DNA of 64,000 nt. Source: Kingdonia uniflora. Taxonomy: Eukaryota; Streptophyta; Magnoliopsida; Ranunculales; Circaeasteraceae. The notes beneath the pieces are model-generated. The model made no database searches. It saw nothing but the letters and a program-made list of their open reading frames with translations, and was not told the DNA's origin. The first letter of the stretch is position 1. Each line of letters opens with the position of its first letter. The stretch covers positions 124,001 to 188,000 of the forward strand of contig JACGCM010002692.1 of NCBI GenBank assembly GCA_014058105.1. The letters are read 5' to 3'. The translations under genes and the position numbers were made by a program. This document shows positions 46,401 to 60,425 of this stretch, piece by piece.

Positions 46401-48540
46401 TCAAAACTTCCAAATTGGAGTATGCTGATTCATTTGGTAACAATCCTTGCATATTTTTGGCAGAAACAAAAGTGTTAAAAACGATCCAGCCTCTCAAACA
46501 AGTTGTCAGTATCCAAGCTTCTCAGAATTGGGATCTAAAGCATCAGAGATGTGGAAAATCCGTACCGGACATTAATTCATGCCAGGAGTATTGTGAATTA
46601 TTTGGTAACTATCCTAGCATTATGTCGGTCATAATGAAAATCTTTGAAATTATCCAGCCGCTCAAGCGAATTGCCGGCAGCCAAGCTTCTCTGAATTGTG
46701 ATCTAACGCATCGGAGTGGTACGAATTCCGAACCGGTCAAAACAATATTCTGGGAGTATTGTGATTCATTTGGTAACAATCCAAGCAAGTTGTTGTTCTA
46801 TACAAAAATCCAACCTCTCAAACGAGTTGTTGGCATCCAAGCTTCTAAGAATAGCGATCTAGCGCATCGGAGTGGAACGAAATCCGTTCTGGTCAAAACA
46901 TCAAACCGGGAGCATTGTGATTCATTTAGTAACTATTAAAGCATGTTGTCGGTCAAAACGAAACACATAAAATTGATCTAACCTCTAAAACGAGTTGTTG
47001 GTAGGCACTGAATTGGGATCTAAAGAATCGGGGAGGTACGAAATCCGTATCGTTCTAAATATCAAACCGGGAGTTTGTGATTTATTTGGCAAGTATCCAA
47101 GCATTTTTTTGGCCGAAACAAAACTCTTAAAAATGATCCAACCTCTCAAACGAATTGCCGGTAGCCAAGCTTCTTAAAATTTAGATCTAACCATCGGAGA
47201 GGTACAAAATCCGTACCGGTCAAAACTTCAATGCGGGAGTATTGTGATTCATTTTCAAACAATCTTAGCATGTTGTCAGTTGAAACAAAACTCTAAAAAG
47301 TGATCCAGCCTCTCAAACGAGTAGTCGGCAGCCAAGCTTCTCGGAATTGTGATCTAACGCATCGGAGAGGTTTGAAATCCGTACCGGTCAAAACATCAAA
47401 CCGGGAGTATTTTGTTCATTTGGTAACTATCCTTGCATGTTGTCGGATGAAGCGAAACTCTTAAAAGTGATCCAACCTCTCAATCGAGTTGTCGGTAGCC
47501 AAGCTTCTCAGAATTGCGATCTAACGCATCGGAGAGGTATGATATCCTTACCGGTCAAAACTTCAATGCGGGAGTATTGTGATTCATTTTGTAACAATCC
47601 TAGCATGTTGTCGGTCGAAACAGAACTCTTAAAAATGATCCATCCTCTCAAACGAGTTGCCGGCTGCCAAGCTTCTCAGAATTGCGATTTAACGCATCAG
47701 AGAGGTCCGAAATCCGTACCGGTTAAAACTTTAAGCCGGGAGTACTGTGGCTCATTTGGTATCTATCCTTGCATGTTGTCGGACGAAACGAAACTCTTAA
47801 AAATGATCCAACCCCTTAATCGAGTTGTCGGCAGCTAAGCTTCTCAGAATTGCGATTTAACGCATCGGGAGTATCGTGATTCATTTGGTAACAATCCTTG
47901 CATGTTTTCGGTCGAAACAAAATTGTTTAAAATGATCCGGCCTCTCAGGAAAGTTGTCGGTATCCAAGCTTCACAGAATGTGGATCTAAAGCATTAGAGA
48001 GGTGCAAAATCCGTACCGGTCATTAATTCAAACCAGGAGTATTGTGAATTATTTGGTAACTATCCTAGCATGCTTTCGGTCACAATGAAACTCTTAAAAA
48101 TTATCCAACCTCTCTAGCGAGTTCCCGGTATCCAAGCTTCTCAGAATTGCGATCTAACGCATTGGAGTAGTATGAAATCCGCACTGGTCAAAACAAGATA
48201 CCCGGAGTATTTTGATTCATTTGGTAGCAATCCAAGCCGGTTGCTGGTCGATACGATAATTCAACATCTCAAACGGGTTGCCGGTAGTCATGCATCTCTG
48301 AATTGGGATCTAACGTATCGGAGAGGTACGAAATCCGTACCGGTCAAAACATCAAACAGGGAGTATTGTAATTCATTTGGTAATTATCAAAGCATGTTCT
48401 CGGCAGATATGAAACTCTTTAAAATGATCCAACCACTCAAACGAATTGCCGGTAGCCAAGCCTCTAAGTATTTCGATCTAACGCACCAGAGAGGCTCAAA
48501 ATCTGTTATCGGTCAAAACTTCAATGCGGGGATATTGTGA
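43440..48540 (+). repeat. HORs of about 2.3-2.6 kb sharing a 'ttatcgg' insertion marker
   Basis: The variant aaatct(a/g)ttatcggtcaaaacttc, where other copies read aaatctgtaccggtc, occurs near 43581, 45889 and 48505, giving intervals of about 2308 and 2616 bp. Each time it sits in a type 7/8 unit preceded by a type 4/5 copy with gccatgcatct and is followed by a type 1 unit in the first two cases. Confidence 0.7.
47855..47885 (+). repeat. Deletion chimera of about 40 bp
   Basis: cgatttaacgcatcggga runs directly into gtatcgtgattcatttgg, losing the gaggtacgaaatccgtaccggtc part. cggga is present at both normal edges, so microhomology could have mediated the loss. Confidence 0.78.
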
Positions 48541-48596
48541 TTCATTTTGAAACAATCCTAGCATGTTGTCGCTCAAAACGAAACTCTTAAAAATGA

Positions 48597-51500
48597 ATTG
48601 GGATCTAAAGCATCGGAGAGGTACGAAATCCGCAACGGTCTAAATTTCAAACTGGGAGTATTGTGATTTATTTGGCAAGTATCCAAGCATGTTGTCGGCC
48701 GAAGCAAAACTCTTAAAAATGATCCAACCTCTCAAGCGAATTGTCGGTAGCCAAGCTTCTTAGAATTTAGATCTAACGCATCGGAGAGGTACGAAATCCG
48801 TACCGGTCAAAACATCAATGCGGGAGTATTGTGATTCATTTTGAAACAATCCTAGAATGTTTTCGATTAAAACAAAACTCTTAAAAATGATCCAACCTCT
48901 CAACCGAGTAGTCGGCAGCCAAGCTTCTCAGAATTGCGATCTAACGCATCGGAGAGGTATGATATCCGTACCGGTCAAAACTTCTGAACGGGAGTATTGT
49001 GATTCATTTGGTAACAGTCCTTGCATGTTTTCAGCCGAAACAAAAGTGTTAAAAACAATCCAGCCTCTTAAGCAAGTTGTCAGTATCCAAGCTTCTCACA
49101 ATTGGGATCTAAAGCATTAGAGAGGTGGAAAACTCGTACCGGTCATTAAATTAAGCCAGGAGTATTGAGAATTATTTGGAACTATCCTAGCATGTTGTCG
49201 GTCGTAATGAAACTCTTTAAAATGATCCAATCTCTCAAGCGAGTTGCTGGTAGTCAAGCTTCTCAGAATTGCGATCTAGCGCATCGAAGTGGTACGAATT
49301 CCGCATGGGTCAAAACAATATTCCGGGAGTATTATGATTTATTTGGAAACAATCCAAAGAAGTTGTTGGTCGATACAAAAATCCAACATCTCAATCCGCA
49401 CCGGTCAAAACTTCATACCGGGAGTATTGCGATTCTATTGGTAAGTATCCAAGCATGTTGTTGGTCGAAACGAAACTCCTAAAATGGATCCAACCTCACA
49501 AACGTGCTGCCGGCAGCTTCTCAGAATTGTGATCTAACGCATCGGAGAGGTTCGAAATACGTTCCGGTCAAAGCATTAAACCGGGAGTATTGTGATTCAT
49601 TTGGTAACTATCCTAGCATGTTGTCGGTTTAAACAAAACTCTTAAAAATGATCTAACCTCTAAAATGAGTTGTCGGTAGACAAGCTTCACAGAATTGAGA
49701 TCTAAATATTCGAAGAGGTTCGAAATCCGTACTGGTCAAAACTTCAAACCGGGAGTATTGTGATTTATTTGGTAAGTATCCAAGCATGTTGTCGGCCGAA
49801 ATGAAACTCTTAAAAATAATCCAACCTCTCAAGCGAATTATCGATAGCCAAGCTTCTAAGAATTTCGATCTAATGCACCAGAGAGGTACGAAATCTGTAC
49901 CCGTCAAAACTGCAATGCAGGAGCATTGTGGTTCATTTTTTATCTATCCCTGCATGTTGTCGGATGAAATGAGACTCTTAAAAGAGATCCAACCTCTCAA
50001 TCGAATTGTCGGCAGCCAAGCTTCTCAGAATTGTGATCTAACGCGTCGGAGAGGTATGAAATCCGTACCGGTCAAAACTTCTAAACGGGAGTATTGTAAA
50101 TCATTTGGTAACAATCCTTACATGTCTTCGATCAAAACAAAAGTGTTAAAAATGATCCAGCCTCTGATACATGTTGTCGGTATCCAAGCTTCTCAGAATT
50201 GGGATCTAAAGCATCAGAGAGGTGCAAAATCCATACCGGTCATTAATTCAAACCAGGAGCATTGTGAATTATTTGGTAACTATCCTAGCATGTTGTCGGT
50301 CGTAATGAAATTCTTTAAAATGGTCCAATCTCTCAAGCGAGTTGCCGGTAGCCAAGCTTCTCAGAATTGCGATCTAACACTTTGGAGTATTACGAAATCC
50401 GCATCGGTCAAAACAAGATACCGGGAGTATTGTGATTCATTTGGTAGCAATCTAAGCTAGTTGTTGGTCGATACAAAAAACCAACATCTTAAACGAGTTG
50501 CCGGTAGCCATGCATCTCTGAATTGGGATCTAACGCATCGGAGAGGTACGAAATCCGTACCGGTCAAAACTTTAAACCGGGAGTATAGGGATTCAATTGA
50601 TAATTATCCAAGAAAGTTTTCGATTGAAAAGAAATACGTAAAAAGGATCCAACCTCTCAAACGAGTTGTCGGTTGCCAAGCTTCTCGCAATTGCGATCTA
50701 ACGCATCGGAGTGGTACGAAATCCGTACCGGTCAAAACATCAAACCGGGAGTATTGCGATTCATTTGGTAACTATCCTAGCATGTTGTCGGTCGAAACGA
50801 AACTCTTGAAATGGATCCAACCTTGCAAACGTGTTGCCGGCAGCTTCTTAGAGTTACGATCTAACGCATTTGAGAGTTTCGAAATCCGATCCGGTCAAAG
50901 CCTTAAACCGGGAGTATTGTGATTTATTTGGTAACTATCCTAGCATGTTGCCGGTCTAAACGAAACTCTAAAAAATGATCCAACCCCTAAAAAATGTTGT
51001 CGGTAGGCAAACTTCACAGAATTGGGATCTAAAGCATCGGGGAGGTACAAAATCCCAACCGGCCAAAATTTCAAATCGGGAGTATTGTGATTTATTAGCT
51101 AAGTATCGAAGCATGTTGTCGGCCGAAATGAATCACCTAAAAATGATCCAACCTCTCAAACGAATCGCCGGTAGCCAAGCTTCTAAGAATTTTGACTTAA
51201 CGCATCTGGAGAGGTATGAAATCTGTACCCGTCAAATCTTCAATGCGGGAGTATTGTGATTCATTTTAAAACAATCCTAGCATGTTGTCGGTCGAAACGA
51301 AACACTTAAAAATGATCCAACCTCTCAAACGAGTTGTCGGCGGCCAAGCTTCTCAGAATTGCGATCTAAAGCATTAGAGATGATCAAAATCCGTACCGGC
51401 CAAAACATCAAACCGGGAGTATTGTGGTTCATTTGCTAGCAATCCATGAATGTTGTCGATCGAAACAAAACACGTAAATAGGATCCAACCTCTCAAACGA

Positions 51501-53850
51501 GTTGTCGATGGCCAAGCTTCTCAGAATTACGATCTAACTCATCGGAGAGGTACGATATCCGTACAGGTCAAAACATCAAACTGGGAGTATTGCGATTCAT
51601 TTGGTAACTATCCTAGCATGTTGTCGGTAGAAATGAAACCCTTAAAAATGATCCAACCTCTCAATCGAGGTGTCGGCAGCCAAGCTTCTCAGAATTGCGA
51701 TCTAACGCATCGGCGAGGTATGAAATCCATACCGACCAAAACTTCTGAATGGGAGTATTGTGATTCATTTGGTAACAATCCTTGCATGTTTTCGGTCGAA
51801 ACAAAAGTGTTAAAAACGATCCAGCTCGCAAACAAGTTGTCGGTATCCAAGCTTCTTAGAATTGGGATCTAAAGCATCAGAGAGGTGCAAAATCCGTACC
51901 GGTCAAAAAGTAAAACCAGGAGTATTGTTAATTATATGGTAACTATACTAGCATATTGTCATTCGAAGTGAAGCTCTTTAAAATGATCCAACCTCTCAAG
52001 CGAGTTGACGGTAGCCAAGCTTCTAAGAATTTCGATCTAACGCATCAGAGAGGTACGAAATCTGTACCTAGCAAAACTTCGATGCGGGAGTATTGTGTTT
52101 TATTTTGAATTTATCCAAGTATGTTGTCGGTAGAAACGAAATTCTTTAAAATGATCTAACATCTCAAACGAGTTATCGGCAGCCAAGCTTCTTAGAATTG
52201 CGATCTAACGCATCGGAGAGGTACGAAATCTGTACCGATCAAAACTTTAAAACTGGTGTATTGCGATTCATTTGGTAACTATCCAAGCATGTTGTTGGTC
52301 GAAACGAACCTCTTAAAATGGATCCAACCTCACAAATGTGCTACCGGCAGCTTCTCAGAATTGGGATTTAACGCATCAGAGAGGTTCAAAGTCCGTTTCG
52401 GTCATAGCATTAATCCGGGAGTATTGTGATTTATTTGGTAACTATCCTAGCATGTTGTCGGTCTAAACCAAACTCTTAAAAATGATGCAACCTCTAAAAT
52501 GAGTTCTCGGTAGACAAGCTTCTCAGAATTGAGATCTAAAGAATCGGAGAGGTTCGAAATCCGTAACGGTCAAAATTTCAAACCGGGAGTACTGTGTTTT
52601 ATTTGGTAAGTATCCAAGCATGTTGTCGGCTGAAGTGAAACTCTTAAAAATGATCCAACCTCTCAAACGAATTCCCGGTAGCCAAGCTTCTAAGAATTTT
52701 GATATGAGAGGTACAAAATCCGTCCCGGTCAAAACTTCGATGTGGGAGTATTGTGATTCATTTTGAAACTATCCTAGCATGTTGTCGGTCGAAACGAAAC
52801 TCATAAACACGATCCAACCTCTCAACCGAGGTGCCGGTAGCCAAGCTACTCAGAATTGCGATCTAACGCATCGGAGATGTACGAAATCCCTACCGGTCAA
52901 AACTTCAAACCGGGAGTATTGTGATTCATTTGGTATGTATCCAAGCCTATTGTCGGTCGAAATGTAACTCTTAAAAAAAATCTAACCTCTCAAACGAATT
53001 GCCGGCGGCCAAGCTTCTCAAAATTGCGATCTAACGCATCGGAGTGGTTTGAAGTCTGTTCCGGTCAAAACATCAAATCGGGAGTATTGTGATTCATTTG
53101 GTAACAATCAAAGCATATTGTCGGTCAAAACGAAACTCTTAAAAATGATCCAACCTCTGAAACGAGTTGTCGGTAGGCAAACTTCGCTGAATTTAGATCT
53201 AACGTATCGGAGGGGTACGAAATCCGTAGTGGTCAAAACATAAAACTGGGAGTATTGTGCTTCATTTGGTAACTATCCTGAATGTTGTCGGTCGAAACGA
53301 AATGATTAAAAACGATCCAACTTCTCAATCGAGTTGTCGGCAGCCAAGCTTCTCAGAATTGCGATCCAACGCATCGGAGAGGTATAAAATCCGTACTGGT
53401 CAAAACTTCTAAACGGGAGTATTGTGATTAATTTGGTAACAATCCTTGCATGTTTTCGGTCGAAATAAAAGTGTTAAAAATGATCCTGCCTCTCAAACAT
53501 GTTTTCGGTATCCAAGCTTCTTAGAATTTGGATCAAAAGCATTAGAGAGGTACAAAATCCGTAAAGGTTAAAAATTCGAACCGGGAGTATTGTGAATTAT
53601 TTGGTAACTATCCTAGCATGAACCTCTTTAAAATGATCCAACCTCTCAAACGAGTTGTCGGTAGCAAGCTTCTCCGAATTGCGATCTAACGCATTGGAGT
53701 GGTACAAAATCCGCACCAGTCAAAACAAAATACCAGGAGTATTATGATTCATTTGGTAATAATCCAAGCAAGTTGTTGGTCAATACGAAAATCCAACATC
53801 TCAAACCAGTTGCCGGTAGCCAGTATCTCTGAATTGGGATCTAACGCATC
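48597..53850 (+). repeat. Segmental block A3
   Basis: Colinear with A2 from 12.78 kb (offset 35821) and with A1 from about 4.07 kb to about 8.6 kb (offset 44595 at 4570, 45268 at 5191, 45437 at 6658). The match around 6655-7240 versus 52092-52677 is especially close by eye, sharing gtttcggtcatagcattaatccggg, gtctaaaccaaactc, gatgcaacctc, gagttctcgg and gtaacggtc. Confidence 0.85.
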
Positions 53851-56800
53851 AGCGAAGAACAAAATCCGTACCGGTCAAAAATTCAAACCGGGAGTATTAT
53901 GGTTCATTTGGTAACTAACCATGCATGATGTTGGTCGAAACAAAACTCTTATAATGGATCCAACCTCACAAACATGTTGCCCGAAAAGCTTCACAGAATT
54001 GAGATCTAAAGAATCAGAGAGTTACGAAATCCGTAACGGTCAAAATTTTAAACCGGGAATATTGTGATTTATTTGGTAAGTATCGAAGTATGTTGTCGGT
54101 CGAAATAAAACTCTTAAAAATGATCCAACCTCTCAAACGAATTGCCAGCAGCCAAGCTTCTAAAAATTTCGATATAACGCATCAGAGATGTACGAAATCT
54201 GCACCGGACAAAACAATATAATGGGAGTATTGTGATTCATTTTGTAACAATCCATGCAGGTTGATGGTCGATACGAAAATCCAACATCTAAAACGAGTTG
54301 CCGGTAACCAGGCTTCTCAGAATTGCGATCAAACGCATCGGAGAGGTAAGATATCCGTACCGGTCAAAACTTCAAACCGGGAGTATTGTGATACATTTGG
54401 TAAGTATCCAAGCATGTAGTTGGTCGAAATGAAACTCTTAAAATGGATCCAACCTCACAAACGTGTTGCCGGCAGCAAAGCATCTCAGAAATGCGATCTA
54501 ACGCATCAGAGAGGTTCGAAATCCATTTCGGCCAAAGCATCCAACCGGGAGTATTGTGACTCATTTGGTAAACTATCCTAGCATGTTTTCCGTCAAAACG
54601 AAACTCTTAAAAATGATCCAACCTATAAAATGAGTTGTCGGTAGACAAGCTTCACAGAATTGGGATCTATAGAATCTGAGAGGTGCGAAATCCGTACCGG
54701 TAAAAATTACATACCGGGAGTATTATGATATATTTGGAAAGTATCCAAGCATGTTGTCGGCCAAAACGAAACTCTTAAAAATATTCCAACCTCTCAATCG
54801 AATTGCCGGTAGCCAAGCTTCTAAGAATTTTGATCTAACGTATCAAAGAGGTACGAAATCTGTACCGGTCGAAACATCGATGCGGGAGTATTGTGATTCA
54901 TTTTAAAACTATCCTAGCATGTTGTCGGTCGAAACGAAACTCTTAAAAACGATCCAGCCTCTCAAACGGGTTACCGGTAGCCATGCATCAATTAATTGGC
55001 ATCTAACGCATCGGAGAGGTAAGAAATCCGTACCGGTCAAAACTTCAAACCAGAATTATTGCGATTCATTTCGTAAGTATCCAAGAATGTTGTCGGTCGA
55101 AATGAAACTCTTAAAAAGTATCCAACATCTCAATCGAGTTGCCGGCAGGCAAGCTTCTCAGAATTGCGAACTAGCGCATCAGAGAGGTTTGAAATCCGTT
55201 ACGATCAAAACATCAAACCAGGAGTATAGTGATTCATTTGGTAACTATCCAAGCATGTTGTCGGTCATAACGTAACTCTTAAAAATGATCCAACAACTAA
55301 AGCGAGTGGTCGGTAGGCAAGCTTCACTGAATTGGGTTCTAAAGGATCGGAGAGGTGCGAAATGCGTACCGGTCTAAATTTTAAACCGGGAGTATTGTGA
55401 TTTATTTCAAAAGTATTCAAGCATGAATTCGGCCAAAACATAACTCTTAAAAATTATCCAACCTCTTAAACGAGCGGCTGGTAGCCAAGCTTCTAAAAAT
55501 TTAGATCTAACCCATCGTCGAGGTTCGAAATCCGTACCGGTCAAAACATTAATGCAGGAGTATTGTGATTCACTTTGAAACAATCTTAAGATGCTGTCGG
55601 TCGAAACGAAACTCTTAAAAGTGATCCAACCTCAGAAACGAGTTGCCGGCAGCCAAGCTTCTCAGAATTGCGTTCTAATACATCAGAGAGGTTCGAAATC
55701 CTTACCGGTCAAAGCATCAAACCGGAAGTATAGTGGTTCATTTGGTAACTATCCTTGCATGTTGTTAGTCGAAACGAAACTCTAAAAAACAATCTAACCT
55801 CTCAATGGAGTTGTCGGCAGCCAAGCTTTTTAGAATTGCGATCTAACGCATCAGAGAGGTAAGAAATCCGTACCGGTCAAAACTTCTAAACAGAAGTATT
55901 GTGATTCATTTGGCAACAATCCTTGCATTTTTTCGGACAAAACAAAAGTGATAAAAACGATCCAGCCTATCAAACAAGTTGTCGGTATCCAAGTTTCTCA
56001 GAATTGGGATCTAAAGAATCAGAAAGATGCAAAATCTGTACTGCTCAATAATTCAAACCAGGAGTATTGAGAATTATTTGGTAAACATCCTTGCATGTTA
56101 TTGGTCGTAATGAAGCTCTTTATAATGATCCAACCTCTCAAACGAGTTGTCGGTGGCCAAGCTTACCAGAATTGCGATCTAACGCATCGGAGAGATACGA
56201 AATCCGTAGTGGATAAAACTTCAAGCCAGGACTATTGAGATACATTTGGTAAATATCCAAGCATGTTGTCGGTCGAAATGAAACTTTTTAAATGGATCCA
56301 ACCTCTCAAACGAGTTGACGGCAGCTAAGCTTTTCAGAATTGCGATCTAACGCTTCAGAGAGGTATGAAAATCCGTACCCGTTAAAACTTTAAAACGGGA
56401 GTAATGTTATTCATTTGGTAACAATCCTTGCATATTTTCAGTCGAAACATAAGTGTTAAAAACGATATAGCCTCTTAAACAAGTTGTCGGTATCAAAGCT
56501 TCTCAGAATTGGGATCTAAAGCATAAGAGAGGTGCAAAATCCGCACCAGTCAAAAACTCAAACCAGGAGTATTATGAATTATTTGGTAACTATTCGAGCA
56601 GTTTGTCGGTTGTAATTAGACTCTTTAAAATGATCAAACCTCAAAAGCGTGTAGCCGGTAGCCAAACTTCTCAGAATTGCGATCTAACGCATCGGAGTGG
56701 CATGAAATCCGCACCGATCAAAACAATATACCGAGAGTATTGTGATTCCTTTGGTAACAATCCAAGCAAGTTGTTGGTCGATACGAAAATCAAACCTCTC

Positions 56801-58485
56801 AAGCGAGTTGCCGATAGCCAAGTTTCTCTGAATTGCGATCTAACGCATCGGAGTGGTACGAAATCTTCACCGGTCAAAACAATATATCAGGAGTATTGTG
56901 ATTCATTTGGTAACAATCCAAGAAAGCTGTTGGCCGATACGAAAATGCAACATCTCAAGCGAGTTGCCGGAAGCCAAGCTTCCCGGAATTGCGATCAAAC
57001 GCATCGGAGAGGTACAAAATCCGTACCGGTCAAAACACCAAACCGGGAGTATTTTGATTCATTTGGTAAGTATCCAGGCATGTTGTTAGTCTAAATGAAA
57101 CTCTTAAAATGGATCCAACCTCACAAACGTGTTGCCGGCTGCCAAGCTTCACAGAATTGCGATCTAACGCATCGGAGAGGTTCGAAATCCGTTCCGGTCA
57201 AAGCATTAAACCGGGAGTATTGTGATTCATTTGGTAACTATCCAAGCATGTTGTCGGTTTAAACGAAACTCTTAAAAATGATCCAACCTCTCAATCGAGT
57301 TGTCGGCAGCCAAGCTTCTCATAATTGCGATTTAACGCATCAGAGAGGTATGAAATCCGTACCGGTCAAAACTTTAAGCCGGAAGTATTGTGAACTATTT
57401 GGTAACAATCTATGCATATTTTCGGCAGAAACAAATGTGTTATAAACGATCCAGCCTCTCAAACATGTTGTCGGTATCAAAGCTTCTCAGAATTGGTATC
57501 TAAAGCATCCGAGAGGTGCATAATCCATATCGGTCAAAAAGTCAAACCAGGTGTATTGTGAATTATTTGGTAACTATCCTCACATGTTGTCGGTCGTAAT
57601 GAGACTCTTTAAAATGATCCAGCCTCTCAAGCGAGATGCCAGTAGCCAAGCTTCTCAGAATTGCGATCTAATGCATCGGAGTGGTACAAAATCCGCACCG
57701 GTCAAAACAATATACCGGGAGTATTGTGATTCATTTGGTATTAATCCAAGCAAGTTCCTGGTCGATACGAAAATCCAACATCCCCAACGAGTTGCCGGTA
57801 GCCAAGCTTCTCAGAATTGCGATCTAACGCATCGGAGAGGTACGAAATTCGTAATGGTCAAAACTTTAAACTGGGAGTATTGTGATTCATTTGGTAAGTA
57901 TCCAAGCATGTTGTTGGTGGAAACAAACTCTTAAAATGGATCCAACCTCACAAACGTGTAGCCGGCTGCCAAGCTTCTCTGAATTGCGATCTAACGCATC
58001 AGAGAGGTACGAAATCCGTACCGATCAAAACTTCAATGCGGGAGTATTATTATTTATTTTGAAACAATCCTAGCATGTTGTCGGTCAAAACGAAACTCTT
58101 AGAAATGATCCAACCTCTCAAACGAGTTGTCGGCAGCCAAGCTTCTCAAAGTTGCGATCTAAAGCATCGGAGTGGTTCGAAATCCGTAACGGTCAAAATA
58201 TCAAACTAGGAGTATTATGGTTCATTTTGTTACTATCCTTGCATGTTGTCGGACAAAACGAAACTCTTAACAACGATCCAACTTCTTAATCGAGTTGTCG
58301 GCTGCCAAGCTTTTCAGAAATGCGTTCTAACGCTTCGGAGAGGTATGAAATCCGTACCCGTCAAAACTTCAAAACGGGAGTATTGTGATTCATTTGGCAA
58401 CAATCTATGCATGTTTTCGGTCGAAACAAAAGTGCTAAAAATGATCCAGCCTCTCAAACAAGTTGTCGGCATAAAAACTTATCAG

Positions 58486-58596
58486 AATTGGGATCTAAAG
58501 CATAAGAGAGGTACAAAATACGAATTGGGATCTAAAGCATCGGAGAGGTACGAAATCCGAATTGGGATCTAAAGCATCAGAGAGGTAAGAAATCCG
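58486..58596 (+). repeat. Triplicated 37-bp sub-monomer segment
   Basis: Units 58486-58522, 58523-58559 and 58560-58596 all begin aattgggatctaaagca. Same expansion as at 23057, so the triplication predates the B1/B2 duplication. Confidence 0.9.
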
Positions 58597-60384
58597 CACC
58601 GGTCTAAATTTAAAGCCGGGAGTATTGTGATTTATTTGGAAAGTATCTAAACAATGATCCATTGTCGCAAGAATGATCCATCCTCGCAAACAAGTTGTGG
58701 GTATCTAAGCTTCTCAGAATTGGTATCTAAAGCATGAGAGAGGTGCATAATCCGTACCGGTCAAAATTTCAAACCAGGATTATTGCAAAACATTTGGTAA
58801 CTATCTGAGCATGTTTTCGGCCGTAATTAAACTCCTTAAAATGATCAAACCTCTCAAACGAGTTGTCGGTAGCCAAGCTTCTCAGAATTGCGATCTAACG
58901 CATCGGAATGGTACGAAATCTGCACCGGTTAAAACAATATATCTGGAGTATTGTGATTCATTTGGTAACAATCCAAGCAAGTTGTTGGCCGATATGAAAA
59001 TCCAACATCTCAAGCGAGTTGCCGGTAGCCAAGCTTCTCGGAATTGTGATCAAACGCATCGGAGAGGTACAAAATCCGTACCGGTCAAAACATCAAACCG
59101 GGAGTATTGTGATTCATTTGGCAAGTATCTAGGCTTGTTGTTAGTCAAAACAAAACTCTTAAAATGGATCCAACCTCACAAACGTGTTGCCGGCTGCCAA
59201 GCTTCACAGAATTGCGATCTAACGCATCGGAGAGGTTCGAAATCCGTTCTGGTCAAAGCATTAAACTGGGAGTATTGTGATTTATTTTGTAAATATCCTA
59301 CCATTTCTCGGCCAAAACGAAACTCTACAAAATGATCGAACCTCTCAAGCGAATATCCGGTAGCCAAACTTCTTCGAATTACGATCTAACGCATCGGAGA
59401 GGTACGAAATCCGTAACGTTCCAAACTTCAAACGAGGAGTATTGTGATTCATTTGGTAAGTATCCAAGCATGTTGTCGGTCGAAATGAAACTCTTAAAAT
59501 TAATCCAACCTCCCAAATGAGTTGCCGGCAACCAAGCTTCTCAGAATTGCGATCTAACGCATCGGAGAGGTTCAAAATCCGTTCCGGTCAAAACATCAAA
59601 CCTGAAGTATTGTGATTCATTTGGTAACGATCCATGAATTTTGTCGGTCAAAACGAAGCTCTTAAAAATGATACAACCTCTTAAACGAATGATCGGTAGG
59701 CAAGCTTCACTGAATTGGGATTTAACGAATCGGAGAGGTACGAAATCTGTAACGGTCTAAATTTCAAACCGGGAGTATTGTGATTTATTTGGAAAGTATC
59801 CAAGCATGTTGTCGGCCGAGGCGAAACTCTAAAAAATGATCCAACCTCTCAAACGAGTGCCGGTAACCAAGCTTCTTAGAATTTAGATATAACGCATCGA
59901 AGAGGTACGAAATCTGTACCGATCAAAACTTCAATGCGGGAGTATTGTGATTCATTTTGAAACAATCCTAACATGTTGTCTGTCGAAACGAAACTCTTAT
60001 AAATGATCCAACCTCTCAAACGAGTTGCCGGCAGCCAAACTTCTCAGAGTTGAGATCTAACGAATCGGAGAGGTTTGAAATTCGTACCGGTAAAATCATC
60101 AAACCGATAGTATTGTGGATCATTTGGTAACTATCATTGCATGTTTTCGGACGAAACGAAACTCTTAAAAATGATCCAACCTCTCAATCGAGTTGTCGAC
60201 AGATAAGCTTCTCAGATTAGCGATCTAACGCATCGGAGAGGTATGAAATATGTACCGGTCAAAACTTCTAAACGTGAGTATTATAATTTATTTGGTAACA
60301 ATCTTTGCATGTTTTCAGTAGAAAAAAAAGTGCAAAAATGATTCATCCTCTCAAACAAGTTGTCGATACCCAAGCTTCTCAGAA

Positions 60385-60425
60385 TTGGGATCTAAAGAAT
60401 CAGGAGTTTTGTGAATTATTTGGAA
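60385..60425 (+). repeat. Deletion chimera of about 40 bp in block B2
   Basis: gggatctaaagaatcag is fused to gagttttgtgaattatttgg, lacking the gaggtggaaaatccgtaccgg...aaccag segment that B1 keeps at about 25150-25200. The cag at both edges suggests microhomology. Confidence 0.8.

Noticed and set aside
46283..46939. Other long + strand open frames (for example here, 49786-50460 and 62054-62734)
   Set aside because: Same cause: consecutive type 1-2-3-4 monomers without a stop. They begin at the gcATGttgtcgg of a monomer and end at a type 6 or type 8 stop.
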